From Verrucomicrobiota bacterium (GTDB lineage Bacteria > Verrucomicrobiota > Verrucomicrobiia > Opitutales > Opitutaceae): a stretch of DNA of 64,000 nucleotides. Positions 53,202-61,635 of this stretch are shown here, in pieces (position 1 is the stretch's first letter; each line of letters opens with the position of its first letter). Location: NCBI GenBank assembly GCA_023426435.1, contig JAFAAS010000116.1, forward strand, positions 1 through 64,000, in the 5' to 3' direction. The notes beneath the pieces are model-generated. The model searched no databases, had not been told where the DNA came from, and saw nothing but the letters and a program-made list of their open reading frames with translations. Position numbers and translations under genes: made by a program.

Positions 53202-55313
53202 ATGATTGCCGCGCGGCGCGTGACCAGCTTTGTCGCGCTGGCAGCGGCGCTGATCGCGCACGCTGCGGAGCCGGTGCTTGAGGTGCCGACGGGCCGGGCG
53301 TTGCGCTTGGAGAATCCGGTGATCGTGGCGGGTCAGGCCGATCCGGGTGCGGAGCTGAGCGTGGAAGCGCGGAATGAAGCAGGCGGCCGGGTGGGCGAGT
53401 GGCGGGCGCGAGCGGGCGCGGACGGACGTTTCACGCTGAAGGTGGATCGCGCGGCGCTGCCGGAAGGGCGGCGGGTGGCGTTGCGCGCGCGCGCAGGCGC
53501 GGAGGGAAAGTGGTCGGCGGAGGCGCCGTTTTTCGTGTATCCGGTAATCAATGACGGCCAGACGTTGCCCGCGATCGCGGCGTCGGGGCGGAACCTGATG
53601 TTGAACGGAAAACCGTGGGGTTTCGCCGGGCTGAACTACACGCGTTTTCTGATCGAGTTCAGTTTGCGGCCAAATTTCGAGAGCGTGGTGGAGGATTTGC
53701 GCACGCACGCGGACTGGGATGTGAGCGTGGTGCGCGTGCCGTTGCACCTCGGGATGATTCAGCCGGCGCCAGGCGTGTTTCCCGACGATGCGCGTTATGA
53801 GGAAGTCCTGCGTTCCTACCGCGTCGATCCGGCGTTCTTCGAGCTGCTCGAATATTTCATCGCGTTGTGCGGCCACCACGGGATTCGCGTGGTGTTCGAC
53901 TGGCACGAGATGCCGACCGATCCGTATCGCTATTTCGTCGGGGGAAATCACCACGACAAAGGCACGGGCAAACCGGGCACGGGCATCGCGTGGCTCGTCG
54001 ATCCGGCGACGGGGCGCGCGGCGGAGCCCGGCGATCCCGAGTTTACCGAAGCGATCGTGAGCACGAACCGCTGGCTTGCGCGGCGCTTTCTCGGCAACGG
54101 CACGGTGCTCGGATTCGAGGCGCCTTATAATGAACCGCACAGCGTCACGGACTCGAGCGACATGGCGTGGCGACGGCTCGCGGCGGACGCGACACGGGCG
54201 GTGGTGCTCGAGGATCCGAACCGGCTGGTCTTCGGCATGACAGCCGCGTGGGGGCATAACAACGTGCTGCCCTCCGCGACGTGGCAATTGCCCGATCTGA
54301 TGACGGGCATGGCGCCGCATTATTATCTCGGCAATGGTCCGGTTCCCACGCGAGCGGACGCGCCGCAGCGCAAGGAGCCGTGGCTGGCGCGCGACGTCGC
54401 CGCGACCTTCGATTACAGTTTTGCGGCGGTCGCGATGCCGCACAGCGGCGCGCCTTACCCGGTGTGGAACGGCGAGTCGGGCGAGCATGGCTACGAATCG
54501 TTTTTGCCTGACATGGATCCGCTCGAAGCGGCGTCGTTGATGATCGAGGCGCAATTGGTGCAGGCGTATGCCGCCGGCATGGTGGGCAGCCTGGGGTGGA
54601 CGCTGACCGGGCACGAAAGAATCTACACGCCGTTGATGGAAATTTACGGCGCGGCGTATCGGCGGTTTTCGCCGGTGTTCCGCGCGGGGCCGGTGGATTA
54701 TCGCCGGGCGGAGGTGTTGTTCGTGCAAAATCCTGGGGCAGTGCCGGTGAACAACGGCTTGAATCACGCATGCGTGCCGCTCGCGCGGCTGGCGCTCGAT
54801 CTGCATCTCGGGCCGGTGCACTACATGACCGACGATCAACTGCTCGCGAACGGCCTCGTGCAGATTTCGGTGGGGCTCGAGCAAGTCGAGGAAGTGGCGA
54901 CGGGCCTCGAGTATCGCGCGGCGATCGTCGACACGCGCAACATCGATTCGCGCGCGCTGGCCCTGCTGGCGGAAAGCAAGATTCCGGTGCTGCGATCGGA
55001 CGATGTTGCGCAACTCACGCCGGACGACGTGGCGATGTTTCTCCGCGGCGCGGGCGTGACGGTGGACCGGCGTTCGCCGGCGGAGCTGCAGCTCATCGCG
55101 GGACCGCAGCACCTGCTCGTGTATCGACGCTCTGGAGACGGCGGCCCGGCCCGGGTGTTTCCGCGGTTGAAGGTCGAAGGCGTGCTTGAGCTGGTCGACG
55201 AGTCGGGCGCGACGGCATTTCGCGGCACAGCCGCCGAACTGGCGGAGCAGGGATTGATGGTCGACGTGCCGAAGTGGCGGACGGCGATCTATTCGGTGCG
55301 GCCGCGGGGGTGA
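53202..55313 (+). CDS. GH5-like (clan A) glycoside hydrolase, exported
   Basis: Exported enzyme of 703 residues from the ATG at 53202, which puts the signal peptide RRVTSFVALAAALIAHAA at the very start; an ATG at 53118 would add a 28-residue N-terminus. A short beta domain (about 28-115) precedes a barrel opening GFAGLNYTRF. The acid/base is E311 in PYNEP and the nucleophile E425 in WNGESG, the clan-A pattern of cellulase-like GH5 and relatives. It cuts a beta-glycosidic bond; endo or exo mode and sugar are unknown. The C-terminal 200 residues form a beta-galactosidase-trimerisation-like region. A GTGA overlap couples it to an SGNH esterase. Confidence 0.85.
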   Translation: MIAARRVTSFVALAAALIAHAAEPVLEVPTGRALRLENPVIVAGQADPGAELSVEARNEAGGRVGEWRARAGADGRFTLKVDRAALPEGRRVALRARAGAEGKWSAEAPFFVYPVINDGQTLPAIAASGRNLMLNGKPWGFAGLNYTRFLIEFSLRPNFESVVEDLRTHADWDVSVVRVPLHLGMIQPAPGVFPDDARYEEVLRSYRVDPAFFELLEYFIALCGHHGIRVVFDWHEMPTDPYRYFVGGNHHDKGTGKPGTGIAWLVDPATGRAAEPGDPEFTEAIVSTNRWLARRFLGNGTVLGFEAPYNEPHSVTDSSDMAWRRLAADATRAVVLEDPNRLVFGMTAAWGHNNVLPSATWQLPDLMTGMAPHYYLGNGPVPTRADAPQRKEPWLARDVAATFDYSFAAVAMPHSGAPYPVWNGESGEHGYESFLPDMDPLEAASLMIEAQLVQAYAAGMVGSLGWTLTGHERIYTPLMEIYGAAYRRFSPVFRAGPVDYRRAEVLFVQNPGAVPVNNGLNHACVPLARLALDLHLGPVHYMTDDQLLANGLVQISVGLEQVEEVATGLEYRAAIVDTRNIDSRALALLAESKIPVLRSDDVAQLTPDDVAMFLRGAGVTVDRRSPAELQLIAGPQHLLVYRRSGDGGPARVFPRLKVEGVLELVDESGATAFRGTAAELAEQGLMVDVPKWRTAIYSVRPRG

Positions 55314-56401
55314 GCGCGGTTAAATCGAAGCTGCGCGGGCTGGTTGTCGGGGTGTGGCTGGGAAGCTGCGCCTGGCTGACCGGCTACGCCGCGGAGCGGG
55401 AAGGGCGCGAGTTCGTCCCGGCCACCGATCCTCGCATCCAGTTTTCGGATGCGTTGAACGTGGTGCGGGATGAAGCCGAAGGCTCGGTGCATTTCGACCG
55501 CGTGATCGACGGACCGGGGCGCGGATTTCGTTGGAGCGCTCCCGGAGCGCGGATGCGCTGGCGCACGGACAGCGCGACAGTGAGTGTGCGGTTGCGTTAT
55601 TCCGGCCGGCACACGGGCGCTTCGCGCAACAGTATCGGTGTTTTCCGCGTGGATGGCCGGAGCGAGGCGGGGTGGACCTTTACGCGTCCGGGTGCGGGCG
55701 AGGCGGAGTTAAGCGTGACCTTGCCGGCGCCGGCGGACGGAGCGTGGCACGACTACGAGGTGATTTTGCCCTACGCGGATTCGATCGACGTGCTGGGGGT
55801 GGACGTATCGGCGGGCGCGAATTGGATGTCGGCCGCGACGCGGCCTGCGACACGCTACGTGGCGTTTGGCGACTCGGTGACGCACGGGTTTACTGCCACG
55901 GAAGTCACGAAAAGCTATGCTTTCCGAGTGGCGGAGCGAAAGGATTGGGAACTGGTTAATCTGGGAATCGGTGGGCGAGGAACCCATGGGCCCGACGGGG
56001 CGTTTCTGGCTGGGGTGAAGGCGGATGTGATCTCGGTTTTGATCGGGGTGAACGACTGGCAGGCGGGCGCGGCGCTGGAGAGCTTTCGAGCGAATTATGC
56101 GCAACTGGTGTCGGGGCTGCGGGAAGGGCATCCGAATACGGCGGTATATTTGATCACGCCGCTTTGGGTGCCGCCGACGTGGGCACCCACGAATGCGCGG
56201 TATCCGTTGGAAGACTACCGGGCGATCATTCGCGAGGTGGCGGTCCAGCGTGCGGATCTCGGGTTGATCGTGATCGAGGGGCCGGCGCTGATCGACCATG
56301 ATGCGACGCTGTTCGATCGCATTGCGGTGCATCCGAATGACGCGGGTTTCGCGCAGATGGCAGAGCGCCTTGCGCAGTTGATGCGGCGCGGTGCGAAGTA
56401 G
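55310..56401 (+). CDS. SGNH/GDSL hydrolase, probable carbohydrate esterase
   Basis: Protein of 363 residues from the GTG at 55310, with a signal segment (LVVGVWLGSCAWLTGYAA). An N-terminal jelly-roll (about 40-170) is followed by the esterase fold. Block I is FGDSV with S189, block III is GVND (N248, D249), and H341 sits in VHPNDAG. The usual Asp three residues before the His is Ile here; D336 is five before. The loop may be lengthened or the Asp supplied elsewhere. Members remove acetyl or other acyl groups from polysaccharides. Coupled by GTGA overlap to the GH5-like gene, which suggests a shared acylated glycan. Confidence 0.82.
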   Translation: MSAVKSKLRGLVVGVWLGSCAWLTGYAAEREGREFVPATDPRIQFSDALNVVRDEAEGSVHFDRVIDGPGRGFRWSAPGARMRWRTDSATVSVRLRYSGRHTGASRNSIGVFRVDGRSEAGWTFTRPGAGEAELSVTLPAPADGAWHDYEVILPYADSIDVLGVDVSAGANWMSAATRPATRYVAFGDSVTHGFTATEVTKSYAFRVAERKDWELVNLGIGGRGTHGPDGAFLAGVKADVISVLIGVNDWQAGAALESFRANYAQLVSGLREGHPNTAVYLITPLWVPPTWAPTNARYPLEDYRAIIREVAVQRADLGLIVIEGPALIDHDATLFDRIAVHPNDAGFAQMAERLAQLMRRGAK

Positions 56402-56573
56402 GCGGTGTGGCGCTGCGTCGACGGCAACGACATCGCGGAGTTCGGACCGAAGACAGCGTTCTTGGAGCGCTACGCAGGAGGGCCCTCTGTTCCAGAAATC
56501 AACTTAACATAACCGACATTGTGGCAGCGGATCGGCCCACGGAAGCGGCTTATCCCTGGACATTTGCGTAAGG
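56402..56573. other. 172-bp gap with an in-frame tail beyond the esterase stop
   Basis: Directly after the TAG of the esterase gene, in the same frame, 36 sense codons (GVWRCVDGNDIAEFGP... type residues) run to a TAA. They have a normal-looking amino-acid mix and a lower GC bias than the surrounding genes. This may be the remnant of a longer gene or chance. The rest of the gap holds no clear signal. The lepB stop follows at 56574. The shift of strand composition noted elsewhere happens in this gap. Confidence 0.4.
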
Positions 56574-57917
56574 TTACTTCGACGGTCCCCAGCGGCGGGT
56601 AAACGGATAGTAGATCATCAGCGGGCGGCCGATGACGTCTTTTTCCGGCACGAAACCCCACACGCGGCCGTCTTCGCTGTTTGGAGAATTGTCGCCGAGG
56701 GCGAAGAATTCATCCGGGCCCACGGAGACCGTTTCTCCCGGCGCCAACATCCCCGAGGCCTGATAACCGGGGTAACGCCCCTGCTGCGCGGCGTTGGCTT
56801 CAAACGCCTCCGAGCCTTCGATCGGCTCGCCATTGCGCAGCAAGGTCGTGCCTTCGATCTGGAGCGTGTCGCCGGGCACACCGACGAGGCGCTTGATGTA
56901 ATACTGATCTCCGGCGCGGTTCGCGATGTAAGGAATGCCACCTGTTCGAAACACGAATCCGCTGCCCACGCTCGGCTGCACGAAATGGTAGCTCACGCGA
57001 TCGACGAAGAGCTGGTCGCCCGTCATTTCGTCGAATGAAAGCATGCGTTCGCCGGCGGTCACCTGCTTGCCGGTTTTGATGCAGCGCACGCGTTCGCCAT
57101 TGATCACGCGCACTTCAAAATTCCCCGTCTGCCAGGCGCGCTGGAAAATTTCTCCGAGCTTTCGCTGGCGATAAAAATCATCCGGGCCGCTGCGAAAGAA
57201 CGCGTCGTAGATCGCCCAATCGAAATCGAAGTCCAGCGGCACCTTCACCTTCACCGGCGTATCTCCGACGAACAAAGTATATTCACGCAGCGTCGCCGGG
57301 AAGATCAGCCAGCTGCGTCCGGGAACAGAATCCCACGCAACATAGCCGCGGCCGCCCTGGCCGATCGGAATCAAAACCTCGCCGGTGGCTGGCGCATCCA
57401 CGCGGTGCGGCTTGGCGCCGAACGCCAGCAATCTCCCGGCGGTCGCCAAAGTCCCCGGCTCTTCTTCGGGCGTCTGATAAACCTCCGGCGTCATGCCGTT
57501 ATACGTCGGCCACATCGAGTTCGTCGGGATTTTGAACGGCTGCACGAAAAACGTGCGGATGCCGAGGATCACGATCGCGGCGACGAGGAAGAATTCGACG
57601 TTTTCGACGAGCGACGTTTTGGGATACATCGCGCCGCCCGTGCGCCGCAACACGCCTTCGAGCGACTCGATCGAGAGCTTCAGTTTTCCCGCGTCGGCCC
57701 GCGCCTTGAGTTGGGCGCGAAGCTCGCTCGTGCGCCCCAGCAGCTCGTTCGACTCCTTCTCGCTCAACAGATCGCGGCGGAAGTGCCAGACTTTGTCCGC
57801 GAGCTCGATCCAGTTGGCGGCATTGGCGCGCATCTTCTCCTCGTTCGAAAAGAAGCGCGCGACCCAATGAAAGGGCGCCGTCACGGGCCAGGCGAGAGCA
57901 TCGAGAAGCGCGGACAC
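56574..57917 (-). CDS. lepB: Signal peptidase I
   Basis: Membrane-bound type I signal peptidase of 447 residues, larger than the 200-330 typical of the family. A helical N-terminal region (about 20-105) precedes one clear transmembrane helix (FFLVAAIVILGIRTFFVQPF, about 109-128). The catalytic serine is S134 in KIPTNSM and the lysine K342 in YYIKRLVG. GDNSPNSEDGRVWG forms the later conserved box. About 200 residues separate Ser and Lys, much more than in E. coli LepB, because of an extra beta-rich insertion. It starts 10 bp after the lepA stop, the classical arrangement, and cleaves signal peptides of exported proteins. Confidence 0.94.
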   Translation of the reverse strand: MSALLDALAWPVTAPFHWVARFFSNEEKMRANAANWIELADKVWHFRRDLLSEKESNELLGRTSELRAQLKARADAGKLKLSIESLEGVLRRTGGAMYPKTSLVENVEFFLVAAIVILGIRTFFVQPFKIPTNSMWPTYNGMTPEVYQTPEEEPGTLATAGRLLAFGAKPHRVDAPATGEVLIPIGQGGRGYVAWDSVPGRSWLIFPATLREYTLFVGDTPVKVKVPLDFDFDWAIYDAFFRSGPDDFYRQRKLGEIFQRAWQTGNFEVRVINGERVRCIKTGKQVTAGERMLSFDEMTGDQLFVDRVSYHFVQPSVGSGFVFRTGGIPYIANRAGDQYYIKRLVGVPGDTLQIEGTTLLRNGEPIEGSEAFEANAAQQGRYPGYQASGMLAPGETVSVGPDEFFALGDNSPNSEDGRVWGFVPEKDVIGRPLMIYYPFTRRWGPSK

Positions 57918-57926
57918 GGGGAGCGG

Positions 57927-59723
57927 CTAGTTCGTCTTCAAGACCTTGATGAAGGCATCGGATGGGATCGAAACGCGACCGAATTGTTTCATCTTCTTCT
58001 TTCCCTCCTTCTGCTTGTCGAGGAGCTTGCGTTTGCGGCTGATGTCGCCGCCGTAACATTTCGAAGTCACGTCCTTCCGCATTTCCTTCACGTTGTCGCG
58101 CGCGATGATCTTGCCGCCGATGGCGGCTTGGATCGCAACCTTGAACATCTGCGGCGGGATGATCTCGGCGAGCTTCTCGCAAAGCTCGCGCCCCTTCCCT
58201 TCCGCTTTGTCGCGATGCACGATGCTCGCGAACGCGTCGACCGGGTCGCCGTTGATGAGGATCTCCATCTTGACGAGATCCGACACGCGATATTCGCCGA
58301 GCTCGTAATCCATCGAACCGTAGCCGTGCGTGATGCTCTTCAGCCGGTCGTTGAAATCGACGAGGATTTCGTTCAACGGCAAAAGGCACGTGAGCATCAC
58401 GCGGTTGGCGTCGAGCGTGTCGGTGTGATCGACCGTGCCGCGCTTTTCCATCACGAGCGAAAGGATGTCGCCCATCGCGTCGTTCGGGATATGGATCGCG
58501 GCTTTGATCGTGGGTTCGCGGATTTCGAGAATCGTGCCGGGATCCGGCAGGTTGACCGGATTGTCGACCTCGATGACCTCGCCGCCGTGTTTCACCACCT
58601 GGTATACAACGCTTGGATACGTCGAAATGATATCGACGTCGTGTTCGCGACGGACGCGCTCCTGGATGATCTCCATGTGGAGCAGCCCGAGGAAACCGCA
58701 CCGAAAACCGAACCCGAGCGCGACCGAGCTTTCCGACGCGTAAACGAATGCCGCGTCATTCAGCCGGAGCCGGCCGAGCGCCGCCTTGAGTTTCTCGTAA
58801 TCGGACGTCTCCACCGGATAAAGGCCGCAAAACACCATCGGCCGCACCTCCTTGTAGCCGGGCAACATTTCCTGCGCGGGCTTTTGCGAGAGCGTGATCG
58901 TGTCACCCGTCTTGATTTCCGAAGTATCCTTGATGGTTGAAACCACGTAGCCGACGTCGCCCGTGCCGAGGGATGCGACTTTTTCCATTTTCGGGGTAAA
59001 GACGCCGACCTCCTTCACCTCGGATTTCAGCCCATTGCTCATGAGCATCATCATCTCGCCGGCTTTGATCGCCCCCGAGAAAACGCGCACGTAGGCGATC
59101 ACGCCGCGATACGAATCATACAACGAATCGAACACCAACGCGCGCGTCTGCGGATAATCCGCCCAACGCGGCGGCGGCACACGCTGCACGACCGCCTCCA
59201 GGATATCCTCGATGCCGATGCCGGCTTTGCCGCTCGCGAGAATCGCCTCTTCGGCCGGGATGGTCAGGATGTCCTCGAGTTGTTTCAGGCACAGCTCGAG
59301 GTTCGCACTCGGCAGGTCGATCTTGTTGATGACCGGGATGACCTTGAGGTTCTGGCTGAACGCCAGGTGCGCGTTCGCGACCGTCTGCGCCTCGACGCCT
59401 TGCGCCGCATCGATCAACAGCACGGCGCCTTCGCACGCCGCGAGACTGCGCGAGACTTCGTAAGAGAAGTCCACGTGCCCCGGCGTATCCATCAGGTTGA
59501 GTTTGTAGATCCGGCCGTCTTTCGCCGGATACGACATCGTGACCGGATGCGACTTGATCGTGATGCCGCGCTCCTTCTCGAGATCCATCGAGTCGAGGTG
59601 CTGGTCCGTCAGCACCCGAGCAGCCACCTGATTGGTGTGCTCGAGCAAACGGTCCGACAACGTCGTCTTGCCGTGATCGACGTGCGCAATGATGCAGAAA
59701 TTACGGGTAAGTTCGGCCGACAT
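57927..59723 (-). CDS. lepA: Elongation factor 4 (LepA)
   Basis: Translational GTPase of 598 residues, the standard LepA length. G1 is AHVDHGKT at 13-20, DTPGHVD is the G3 box and NKID is G4. Domain II and the LepA-specific C-terminal domain are complete (KAEGKGRELCEKLAEIIP, then KCYGGDISRKRKLL and EGKKKMKQFG, the family signature end). It acts on ribosomes to resolve stalled translocation. It is followed by lepB at 10 bp and preceded by fabD with only 3 bp between stop and start, so the three form one transcript. Confidence 0.97.
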   Translation of the reverse strand: MSAELTRNFCIIAHVDHGKTTLSDRLLEHTNQVAARVLTDQHLDSMDLEKERGITIKSHPVTMSYPAKDGRIYKLNLMDTPGHVDFSYEVSRSLAACEGAVLLIDAAQGVEAQTVANAHLAFSQNLKVIPVINKIDLPSANLELCLKQLEDILTIPAEEAILASGKAGIGIEDILEAVVQRVPPPRWADYPQTRALVFDSLYDSYRGVIAYVRVFSGAIKAGEMMMLMSNGLKSEVKEVGVFTPKMEKVASLGTGDVGYVVSTIKDTSEIKTGDTITLSQKPAQEMLPGYKEVRPMVFCGLYPVETSDYEKLKAALGRLRLNDAAFVYASESSVALGFGFRCGFLGLLHMEIIQERVRREHDVDIISTYPSVVYQVVKHGGEVIEVDNPVNLPDPGTILEIREPTIKAAIHIPNDAMGDILSLVMEKRGTVDHTDTLDANRVMLTCLLPLNEILVDFNDRLKSITHGYGSMDYELGEYRVSDLVKMEILINGDPVDAFASIVHRDKAEGKGRELCEKLAEIIPPQMFKVAIQAAIGGKIIARDNVKEMRKDVTSKCYGGDISRKRKLLDKQKEGKKKMKQFGRVSIPSDAFIKVLKTN

Positions 59724-59726
59724 CGT

Positions 59727-60632
59727 TTAGGCGGTCACGTCGGAAAATTCCGCGAAACTCTTCACGTTCCAACTCTTGTCAGTGCGACGCGCGAGACCGG
59801 CGAGCACGCCGCCGGGCCCGAGTTCCCAGAACTCGGTCGCGCCCGCTGCCACGGCGCTGCGCATGCAATCCTCCCACAGCACCGACGACACGACCTGCTT
59901 CACCAGCGCGGTCTTGATCGCCGCCGGTTCCGCCACGGACTGCCCGGTCGTGTTCGTGAAGACCGTGAACTTCGGCGCGGAAAACGTCACGCTCTCCAAG
60001 AACGTCGCAAACTCCGCGCGCGCCGGCTCCATCAAGCGGCTGTGATACGCGCCGGCGACGTTGAGCGGCATCGCTTTCTTGATGCCGCGATCTTTCGCGG
60101 CCGCGACCGCCGCTTCGACTTTCGCTTTCTCGCCCGAGATGATGATCTGCCCGGGCGCGTTGAAATTTGCCGCCTCGATATCGAACTCGCGGCAAAGCTC
60201 CGCGACTTTCGCGCGTTCTTCGCCGATGATCGCCGCCATGCCGCCGGTCGTCCGTTCGCAGGCTTGCTGCATCAAGCGGCCGCGCTCGGCCACGACGCGG
60301 AGTCCCGTCGCAAAATCGAACACGCCCGCCGCGGTGTAGGCCGTGATTTCGCCGAGGCTAAGTCCCAGCGCAAAGTTTACTTCCGGCAACTTCCGGGCTT
60401 CGCGCAGCGCCGCCAGCAACGCCATGCCGTGCACGAACAACGCCGGCTGGCACACCTTGGTCTGAGTCAATTCCGCGTCCGGACCTTCGAAGCTCACCCG
60501 AGCCAGGTCCCAGCCGAGCACCGCGTTCGCCTCGTCGTAAATCGCTTTCGCGGCAGCCGACTGCTCATAAAGCGAGCGGCCCATTCCGACCTTTTGTGCG
60601 CCCTGTCCGGCAAATAAAAGTGCCAAAGCCAT
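59727..60632 (-). CDS. fabD: Malonyl-CoA:ACP transacylase (FabD)
   Basis: Protein of 301 residues that loads malonate on acyl carrier protein for fatty-acid synthesis. The nucleophile elbow is GLSLGE with S92; the usual His before the Ser (GHSLG) is Leu here. R117 (AERGR) and H197 (GAYHSRL) match the catalytic arginine and histidine of the E. coli enzyme. FAGQGAQ at 7-13 is the conserved opening. It lies 46 bp after the low-complexity protein gene and 3 bp before lepA. Confidence 0.95.
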   Translation of the reverse strand: MALALLFAGQGAQKVGMGRSLYEQSAAAKAIYDEANAVLGWDLARVSFEGPDAELTQTKVCQPALFVHGMALLAALREARKLPEVNFALGLSLGEITAYTAAGVFDFATGLRVVAERGRLMQQACERTTGGMAAIIGEERAKVAELCREFDIEAANFNAPGQIIISGEKAKVEAAVAAAKDRGIKKAMPLNVAGAYHSRLMEPARAEFATFLESVTFSAPKFTVFTNTTGQSVAEPAAIKTALVKQVVSSVLWEDCMRSAVAAGATEFWELGPGGVLAGLARRTDKSWNVKSFAEFSDVTA

Positions 60633-60678
60633 GGTTGAAACCGGCGAGACAATCGCTCGGCGTGGCGGAATCCAAGCC

Positions 60679-61635
60679 CTAAAAACGCTTCAGCTGTTTG
60701 AAATATTTTCCGTCGTCCTGCGCCCGGAATCGTTCGCTTGGAGATTCGAGTCGCGCCGACGTCGAAGTGGCTTCGGTGCTCGACGGGGCCGGCGCACTCA
60801 ACTCGGAGACCGCCGGCGTGAAGGACAACACGCTCGGGCTCGTGCCGGATTCAACCGGCGCGAAGCTCGATAGGTTTTCGAGATACGGATTCTGCCGTTC
60901 CGGCGCAAAGCTCGTCAGTGCAGACGAGCGTCCTGAATCCATGTTCGGCGGCGATACGTTGAACGTGGTCGAGATGCCCGCAGAATTCGGAGCCGCAAGC
61001 GACGAGGGCAATCCAGCATCATTCCCCTTTGCCTGCAGGCTCGTGCCGCCGCCGGACATGACTCCGAGCAGTTCGAGATCCTTCGAACTCATCCAAGACG
61101 CCATGAACGAGTCCAACGGATTCAGCCCGCTCGCGTCGCGATTCCGCTCGATCCGCTCCCGGCGCTCGTCGCTGGATTTGCGTTGAGCGGCTTGCTGTTT
61201 CTCCAGCGCCAGCGCGGTTTCAACGAGATCGCCTTTCTCGATTTTCCTGCCGGGCTCGAGCGTTGATTCGAGCGATTTCTCCGCGCTGGTTGTCGGCGTT
61301 TCGGTCTCGTCGCGCATCGCCTCGAGCAGCCAGTTGGAGGATTTTTCGCGCTGATGCGGGTCTGCTCGCGACGCATCGTTTCGTTTCTTCGCCCGTTGCG
61401 GCAAAAGATCGCCCGCCGAAGCGGGCGCCGCCTCGAGGCGCGGTAGTTCCGCCTTCGGCCCGGCCTTTTGCTCCAGGCTGCGGGCGTCCGCGGCTTTTAA
61501 CGTTTCGTAATCGCGTCGCGCCGATTGCAGCCCTGCTTTCGCGGTTTCCTCCTCGGCCGCGAGACCGACGCTTCCGCTCGCGACGACGAGCAGCAACGCC
61601 GATTTGAAACGCAGCGCGCGACAGGCGGGCAACAT
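60679..61635 (-). CDS. Exported low-complexity protein linked to pilT
   Basis: Protein of 318 residues with a signal peptide (ALLLVVASGSVGLAAEEE). The next 150 residues are charged and helix-prone (ARRDYETLKAADARSLEQK, ERRERIERNRDAS). The last 150 are rich in Ser, Pro and Ala without a recognised domain. I do not recognise a family. The start overlaps the pilT stop (TGATG), so the two genes are translationally coupled. It may be a periplasmic partner of type IV pili or simply an Opitutaceae-specific neighbour. There is no sequence evidence for its function. Confidence 0.7.
   Translation of the reverse strand: MLPACRALRFKSALLLVVASGSVGLAAEEETAKAGLQSARRDYETLKAADARSLEQKAGPKAELPRLEAAPASAGDLLPQRAKKRNDASRADPHQREKSSNWLLEAMRDETETPTTSAEKSLESTLEPGRKIEKGDLVETALALEKQQAAQRKSSDERRERIERNRDASGLNPLDSFMASWMSSKDLELLGVMSGGGTSLQAKGNDAGLPSSLAAPNSAGISTTFNVSPPNMDSGRSSALTSFAPERQNPYLENLSSFAPVESGTSPSVLSFTPAVSELSAPAPSSTEATSTSARLESPSERFRAQDDGKYFKQLKRF

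Noticed and set aside
56402..56573. Possible integron attC or insertion-sequence end in the gap before lepB
   Set aside because: No convincing core-site pair or terminal inverted repeats could be aligned, and no integrase or transposase is present.
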